A stretch of DNA of 13,823 nucleotides from the NCBI GenBank assembly GCA_009602725.1, contig WELB01000009.1, positions 645,016-658,838 on the forward strand. The letters run 5' to 3'. Positions 8,655-13,823 of this stretch are shown here, piece after piece (the stretch's first letter is position 1; each line of letters opens with the position of its first letter). The notes beneath the pieces are model-generated. The model saw only the letters and a program-made list of their open reading frames with translations. It made no database searches and was not told the origin of the DNA. The translations under genes were made by a program, and so were the position numbers. Source of the DNA: Spirogloea muscicola (Eukaryota; Streptophyta; Zygnematophyceae; Spirogloeales; Spirogloeaceae).

Positions 8655-9477
8655 CGCCGCCTTCTTAAGCCCCGGCCCGGCTTATGGCTCCCGAAGGCCT
8701 GGCTGCGTGAGACTTGGGACGCCGTAGCGGCTCCCACACTGAAGGCCTTCACGTTAAACGTCCAGTCGCAGAGGTACGAATACTTGTGTGGTGGTGTTGC
8801 GCCTTGCGGAGAGAGGCTCTCATTTGGGCTACTTATATTGTATCGTGAATAAACCTACAGTACTCCCAGCTGCTACTGGACCGGCACTCGTCTCCACTCA
8901 GCCAACTTAAGAAGAAGGGCTCGCCCATTGAGAATAATGGGCTGGAACAGCCAGCCCAAAAAAGAATGAACAGAGTACAAGAAGAGGGGGGGGGAAGCCA
9001 GGCGAAGCCCTAAGGCGAAGCAGCAGAAATGACAAGCACACAAGAAAAAAAAAAAAACTTGGCCAACTTGGCCACTCAGGCCCTCCGTCACTCAATGCAC
9101 ACTTTCCCGTCGGGCTCTCGGGCACTGCAGGCCCCGACCACCGCGCCGCGACGGCGTCCCCCCCGCCGACGCCGGCCTCCGAGCTCCTCCGCCGCCGCCG
9201 AAGCCGCCGCCGCGCACGGCGCTGCGCGCGCCGCGGCTTGTGGCCCTCGCACGCCAGCTTGTGCTGCCAAATGCGGGAAGCCGGACCTGGACGAGCTCTG
9301 CTGCCGGAATAGCCGCCAATGACGACGTCGCACCGAGCCCCGGCGGGTGATCGATGAGGGCGTCACAGCCTGGAGCTGCTATTTCGCTTGAATTGAAGGC
9401 CTCAGCTCGGCACGGCGGCGCCGTCAAGTCAAGCTGCTGCCAGCTAGTGCGGTCGCCCGTTCTGGCGGCGTTGTTCC
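8655..9477. promoter_or_regulatory. Head-to-head intergenic region of P5CR and bestrophin genes
   Basis: The 823 nt between the two divergent start codons must hold both promoters and 5' UTRs. A TATA-like CAATATAA lies on the minus strand at 8840-8833, about 180 nt ahead of the P5CR ATG. The side towards the bestrophin gene (about 9120-9350) is a CpG-rich block with CCG repeats. In between lies an isolated repeat copy with a poly-A run (8909-9057). Open frames through the CpG-rich block have no Met context or family resemblance and are taken as chance. Confidence 0.55.
8909..9057 (+). mobile_element. Solo SINE-like copy of the hairpin repeat, ending in poly-A
   Basis: This copy starts AAGAAGAAGGGCTCGCCCATT and contains gggctggaacagccagccc (8939-8957), both matching the array copy at 1451-1493. 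Its GCGAAGCCCTA (about 9002) also occurs near 2348. It ends in 13 A residues (9045-9057). The 8-bp word GCCAACTT flanks it at 8901-8908 and 9062-9069, four bases beyond the poly-A, and could be a target-site duplication. Size (about 150 bp), poly-A end and flanking repeat are all SINE-like. No pol III A/B boxes are clear, so retroposition is inferred. Confidence 0.45.
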
Positions 9478-12400
9478 ATGATCATCTACAAGAAGGGCTT
9501 CGGCGCCATCAATCTCCTCTTCCGCGTCTATGGCTCCGCATGGCCGCGCGCTCTCATTCTGGCAGTTCCCAGTGCAGTCGCCGCCGGCTTCATCAAGGCC
9601 TATGCTAACGATCACAACCAGCACCATTACTTCCTGCACCCGTATCCATGTAAGCTCATAGAGCCATGCACACATAGTCGTACTTGCCCTGGCGTTGAGC
9701 TTGTTGTGAAGTACGAGAATCACCGCAACTATTTATCTATTTCATCACGCGGTCAGATGCCCACTTGTGGCTGTCTACGAAGCTAGAATATCTGATCACC
9801 TCAACGACAAGTGTTTGAGCTGTCACTTTACTTGCTTGCCTCCAATGCACACTGGGAGGGTTCTTTCAGTCTGCTCAAGTGTGCTTTGAAATAATAACTA
9901 AATAAGGAATGCAGAAAGAAGGTGGATCTGTCTGGAGGGCTGTCATTACAGCCGTCCAAGTATAGGACCAGCCTTTATCAGCCATTTCACTGATTTTTGA
10001 TGACAGATTCGGTCTTCGCCAGCATGTTGGCATTTCTGATCATCTTCCGGACCAACCTGAGCTACGCTGTGAGTGTCTTGCTTGAGCTTCTCACTTTCAA
10101 GCGAGCCTTTTGTAAAGTGCCCTCATGTCTGTTGCTACCTCGCCACCATCTCTGTGGTGGTGCAAATCATTGAGACAAGGGACAAGATGTTCCTACATGA
10201 GAACGTCTCAAAAGCTTTCATTTATAAAGCTTAGTATCCTAGATTGGCCCTTCACCATAGCCATAAGATGAGGGTCAATCTTGCCCTCATTGCAGAGGTA
10301 CTGGGAGGCACGGACTATGATCACGCAGATGAGGTGTGTTTCTTGCACACACCCTTGTGACTTTCATAATATACCAGTCATGCAAGCAAGCCAGGCTACA
10401 CATCTAGGGGCTTTGTCATGTCATACATGCAGCTCCATAAAATGATTCATCGAACAAACCTGTTGGCCAGTCAACGTCTCTCATTATGGGCTGGGAACTG
10501 ACACCTTCGTTGCCTTGTGGAGAAGCTCCAAGTGGGCGGACGCTGTTGTTCAGGTGAGCTTCATACCAACGCTGCTGCAAGTATCGGTGCGCAGTATTGT
10601 GCTGCTTCTGCAAGTATCAGAGACTCAATAGGATTGCGAAGAGAGAAGGGCTGCTCCAAAGGCTGTACGTTTTCAGAAACTAGGTCACAACGACTTCGGA
10701 CCAAGACCGTCTGCCGCTTGCAGCTCTTTTATGAGTTACGCTGTATCATCAAGGTGCTCACCTGACTGTGACTCGCTGTTTGACTCACGCAAAAAGCAAA
10801 GCCGCAAAGCCATGACAGGGAGCTCCCTGTGGGCTTTGAGCAGGTCATCACGTTCGACGAGTCCGCTAAGGAGCCTGCTGTCCCCGGAGGCACCCAGTTC
10901 CGCGCTGAATTCATTCATGCAATGAGCTTGATGCATGCCTTAGCCATGCAGGTAAGCTGTCAGAAAGCACCAATGATTCGTCTTCATTCTGGACTAATCT
11001 GGAAAGCACAACTGCTGCTTCTGAAGCCTGTGACGGCATGATATGCAGAGGCTCCGCGGGGATGACGACCTCACCAATCTCATACCAGGTGATTGTCAGG
11101 CCTCGAACAAGCTGCCTGTAACTATTTGCATATATTGCCATTCCTCAATCGATGTCAGGATCAGGTGTCAGCCACATGCACCTTCTTGCATACTTTGATA
11201 GATTAGCACCTCCCTCTTGCTCAATTGCTACTTGCTACTATGTATCTGCTGGTCATTCCCGGTAGCATGTAGTCCAGATGTGCACTACAACCTGACCTAT
11301 AGTGTCTCTCTTCTCTCTCTCTCAATACATGCTCTCGTTTGGCTTCGTGGCAGGCAGTCTTACTGAAATCTCAAAGCCTCCCCCTTACGATGCAGCTGAG
11401 ATCTTGGAGTGGAAGAAGCGAAGAGGCTTAAAGTAAGCCTATTTACTGTTGTTGTATTTCTTAATCTGCAGGGCACCATTCACGGTGTTCATACGAAGTT
11501 GATACGAAAATCTATGAACCTGCACCGACCTCATTTGCTTGTGCAGAGGCTACATAATATTGCAAAGTCAACCGAAGCACTTTAAGAAGTACTGGCAATA
11601 CATGCCCATTGTGGTCATTGGCGGCCTCAGCGGAGCAGAGACTGTTCTCCTTCAGGAAACGACAGACCGGGTATACATGCTCATGTGCTGGGTGCACAGG
11701 GCGCTGGTCGCACGCCGCACAGCCGGTGGTATCAAAGAGGATGCCCCCATTGTATCCCGCATCTATCAGGTCCTCTCAGGTGCACAGTAACTCCTTCTAA
11801 TCTAGGGCTTTTGTTGACAGCAGGGCTTCGTCAGAGCTCTGATTAGAAGGACCAGCCTTGAAGCTGAACAAATAAGGAGTTGCCTTTGTAAGGGGGGAGC
11901 ATTGACTTACTTTTGCATAGGATTGATTGGAAGAGGAGAAGCACTGAGTCCTACTTTGCCTGAATGCAGATGGCATGCTGGGGTTTGAGAATGCACACAA
12001 AATCGGCACAACTCCATTTCCCTTCCCTTATGCTCAGTGCGTGGCAATCCTTCTGTACATCTATGCCTTCTCAGTCCCACTTCTAATGGCGGGGTGGATA
12101 GGGAACATCTGGCTTACAGTTTGTTCCACCTTTGTGGCTGTGTTGTCCTTCTTCCTCATCAACGAGGTGAGTTGTCTTCACTAACAGGAGTTATCCACTC
12201 ACCAAAGGCACATAGAACGCCAATGAGCAAGCAATATGCAAGCGAGCGAGCTTGTAGGCAGCTGCAAGCAGTGGAGTTGCCATCTCATGTGCTCAGCAAT
12301 TCTGCACATTTTGGCAGGTTGCTCGGGAGATTGAGGAGCCTTACTACTTTGACCCTAATGACCTCCCAGTCACATACCTGCACCATAAGTTCAACTCAAG

Positions 12401-12719
12401 GCTGATCATTGCCTTCTGCAAGAGCTTGCTCCCCAAGGAAAACATTTACGAGCACATTCAAGCCAGCAAGATCCGTTTGCAGCTGGACTCGATAAGGCTG
12501 CGGAGCTTTGGACACCAGAGTGAGAGTCGGCAGAGGTCCCTTGACATAGAGGTGAATCAGGGTGTTGCAGTTGTCTCTCCATTGCCTGCATGACACTGAC
12601 AAACTTCGGTCAATTTGGTACACATTGCAAGGACTTGTACAAATGATGTTAGCTTGCTATCCTGTCATAGATTGCGCGCTAGATGTGATCTGTATTTGCA
12701 GGCTCTGATGACCAAGTAG
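9478..12719 (+). CDS. Bestrophin-family anion channel, complete
   Basis: Eleven exons (9478-9649, 10007-10068, 10296-10333, 10526-10553, 10844-10951, 11049-11088, 11354-11432, 11547-11779, 11970-12166, 12318-12551, 12702-12719) join in phase to 402 aa. Bestrophins are pentameric, usually calcium-gated chloride/bicarbonate channels. Seen here: MIIYKKGFGAINLLFR start, a first membrane segment (about 22-41), a second (about 60-78) running into the family block IFRTNLSYARYWEAR (70-84), a LMHALAMQRLRGDDDLTNL block (130-148), the TTPFPFPYAQ motif (267-276), and membrane segments at about 277-295 and 300-317. NEVAREIEEPYYFDPNDLP (318-336) sits where bestrophins carry the acidic calcium clasp. No plastid transit peptide is evident, unlike the thylakoid bestrophins of plants, so a plasma or endomembrane site is inferred. 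The exon 4 acceptor could be 3 nt earlier. The last exon codes only five residues. Confidence 0.94.
10526..10553 (+). other. 28-nt microexon of the bestrophin gene with tandem acceptor
   Basis: Exon 4 contributes only about nine residues (SKWADAVVQ after a split Ser). Its acceptor region reads GGAGAAG, so splicing at either AG, three bases apart, keeps the frame and adds or drops one residue (NAGNAG pattern). The exon is required by phase and by the conserved W in this part of bestrophins. Confidence 0.75.
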
Positions 12720-13056
12720 CAGGCTCCAGTATGACAGAGGACGTCTGGCATGCAACCAGACTGCTTAGATCCAGGCCAATATCAGAAGTGAGACAGCAAG
12801 TTGCTAGTATAACAACTTGAACAAAATGTGGCACAATTTGATGTACTCCTGAGTTGGTGTGAGAAGGTCTTGGCTATGACATTCAAAATTGCATGTATAA
12901 TATAACAAGAAGAGTGCGGTCAAATGGAGGGCACCTGTATTCAAGCAGATGACTTGGCTAAGTTATGGAAGGAGGCTGCGTGCTTGAGTGCATATCGAGG
13001 TCTGAAGATGACAGCCGCCTTCAGAGGAGGCGGTCAAGGAAGGGGCTGAAGAAAAC
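12720..13056. other. Tail-to-tail spacer between bestrophin and PAXX-like genes
   Basis: The 337 nt between the two stop codons should hold both 3' UTRs. It is lower in GC than the genes and contains no ORF of note. No TGTAA is found for either gene; an ATGTATAATATAA stretch near 12893-12905 is the nearest A/T-rich candidate signal for the plus-strand gene. Confidence 0.5.
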
Positions 13057-13760
13057 CTAAGCCCCGTCCTCATCCTCGTCGACGATGGTTGTCCCACCAC
13101 CGCGGTGTTGGCGCACGCGCTTCAGGGGTATGCCCTTGGGCCGCTTTGGCGGCCGCTTCCCTAAGAGTGACGCCTGCTGACTGCCTCTGGAGCCTTTATC
13201 GTCCTCCTGTGAAGCCGACCAGGAACTCTGCACCGGCCCATTCTTGGCTGATGGCAACAAGGCAAAGCTGCGCTCATCTTGGCTATCAACATCGCCCTGT
13301 GACTGCGCTGCGATGGGGCTGGCTTGGTTCACAGCTTGGTTCACGACCGCGTCACGGAGCTCGTCCGCCGAGCTGCCAGCCATTGCCAGCATGCGGGCTT
13401 TTGACTGGTTGTCCTGCAGAAGGTCCAGCACAATGGCCTGCATGGCAGCGCTGGCGGCGGCGCCTTCGACCGGGGCAAGCTCGATCTTGAGCTTAGCCTG
13501 GCCCCGCGACTTCTGGCTGACGAGCCGCACCCTCCCAGTGGGCTCGCCGCCGCGGCCGTCCAGCGCGGCGAGCTTCACGGAGTCGCTGGCGAAGGCCTCC
13601 CGCAGGACCTGGAGGAAGTAGGCAAGGTCGCCGCTGATGCCCAGCGCCGCCCGCATGGCCTCCAGCTCGCCCGCGCCGCGGGTGGCGCGCCACGAGTCGC
13701 CGCCGAAGTCGGACGCCAGGGCCTCGAGGCGGCCGCCGGCCGCCGGGCGCAGCACGAAGA

Positions 13761-13761
<1 letters not shown>
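13057..13761 (-). CDS. Candidate PAXX-like (XRCC4-superfamily) NHEJ factor, N terminus missing
   Basis: One minus-strand frame is open from the poly-A/T tract at the window end to TAG at 13059-13057, about 234 residues without introns. No ATG opens it; the first in-frame Met is at 13656, inside the apparent domain, so the true start lies beyond the window. Counting from the GTG codon at 13755, a D-rich strand leads to W22, then ELEAMRAALGIS (30-41), alternating strands around RVRLVSQ and LKIELAPVEG, and a helix (about 95-125). A Ser/Gln-rich linker follows, then a basic cluster (KRPPKRPKGIPLKRVRQ) and an acidic end (VDEDEDGA). This order (head with a conserved Trp, short coiled coil, disordered tail, basic C-terminal Ku-binding-like patch) matches PAXX. 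Residue spacing around W22 and the LGIS segment also resembles animal PAXX as I recall it. The call is by eye and could be wrong. Confidence 0.5.

Positions 13762-13823
<62 letters not shown>
13762..13823. repeat. 62-nt poly-A tract at window end
   Basis: An uninterrupted run of 62 A abuts the interrupted PAXX-like coding frame and ends the sequence. It is on the strand opposite to that gene's mRNA, so it is not that gene's poly(A) tail. A homopolymer exactly at a sequence end suggests a contig-end artefact or a collapsed poly-A/T tract rather than biology. Confidence 0.9.

Noticed and set aside
8381-8752. A Pro-rich minus-strand frame overlapping P5CR exon 1
   Set aside because: It begins with GTG, not ATG, and is the out-of-phase reading of the GCC repeats. 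The frame from the ATG at 8654 has the transit-peptide composition and joins the P5CR core in phase.
9029-9427. Open frames of about 97-111 codons on both strands in the CpG-rich block before the bestrophin gene
   Set aside because: Arg/Ala/Pro-rich on both strands because of CCG repeats; the minus-strand one has no ATG start, and neither has recognisable motifs.
1-13823. CRISPR array, bacterial operon, or prophage-type defence system
   Set aside because: The genes are spliced eukaryotic genes; no regular spacer-repeat array and no prokaryotic gene organisation is present.

Overview
This is intron-rich nuclear DNA from a eukaryote, most likely a green alga (Chlorophyta, perhaps a trebouxiophyte). 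Four things point there: a plant-type proline-biosynthesis gene with a long Ala-rich, GCC-coded leader that looks like a plastid transit peptide; many GT-AG introns of about 100-500 nt; very GC-rich gene starts with lower-GC introns; and a TGTAA-type poly(A) signal behind one gene. The lineage is inferred, not proven. Gene models were built by hand from splice sites, reading phase and family knowledge.

Layout from left to right. Bases 1-700 are a GC-rich, CGG-repeat-bearing stretch with two CACGTG boxes and a weak hint of a minus-strand gene leaving the left edge. Bases 700-3050 hold no convincing gene. They are packed with diverged, direct and inverted copies of a repeat whose core is a short hairpin (GGGCTGG, about 5 nt, CCAGCCC). 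A GC-rich promoter-like block (3050-3678) leads into CRIPT (plus strand, 4 exons, 99 aa). A 571-nt tail-to-tail spacer follows. Then comes pyrroline-5-carboxylate reductase (P5CR, minus strand, 10 exons, about 420-460 aa with its leader). An 823-nt head-to-head region, carrying one isolated copy of the hairpin repeat that ends in a poly-A run, separates P5CR from a bestrophin-family anion channel (plus strand, 11 exons, 402 aa). After another tail-to-tail spacer, a minus-strand single-exon gene with PAXX-like features runs into a 62-nt poly-A tract that ends the window, so its N terminus is missing.

Functionally, P5CR makes proline, an osmolyte in algae and plants, and its divergent neighbour is an anion channel, so shared control under salt or osmotic stress is possible but unproven. 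CRIPT (minor-spliceosome factor in humans) and the PAXX-like protein (DNA end joining) are unrelated housekeeping functions. The most novel items are the hairpin repeat family with its solo SINE-like copy, and the candidate algal PAXX.
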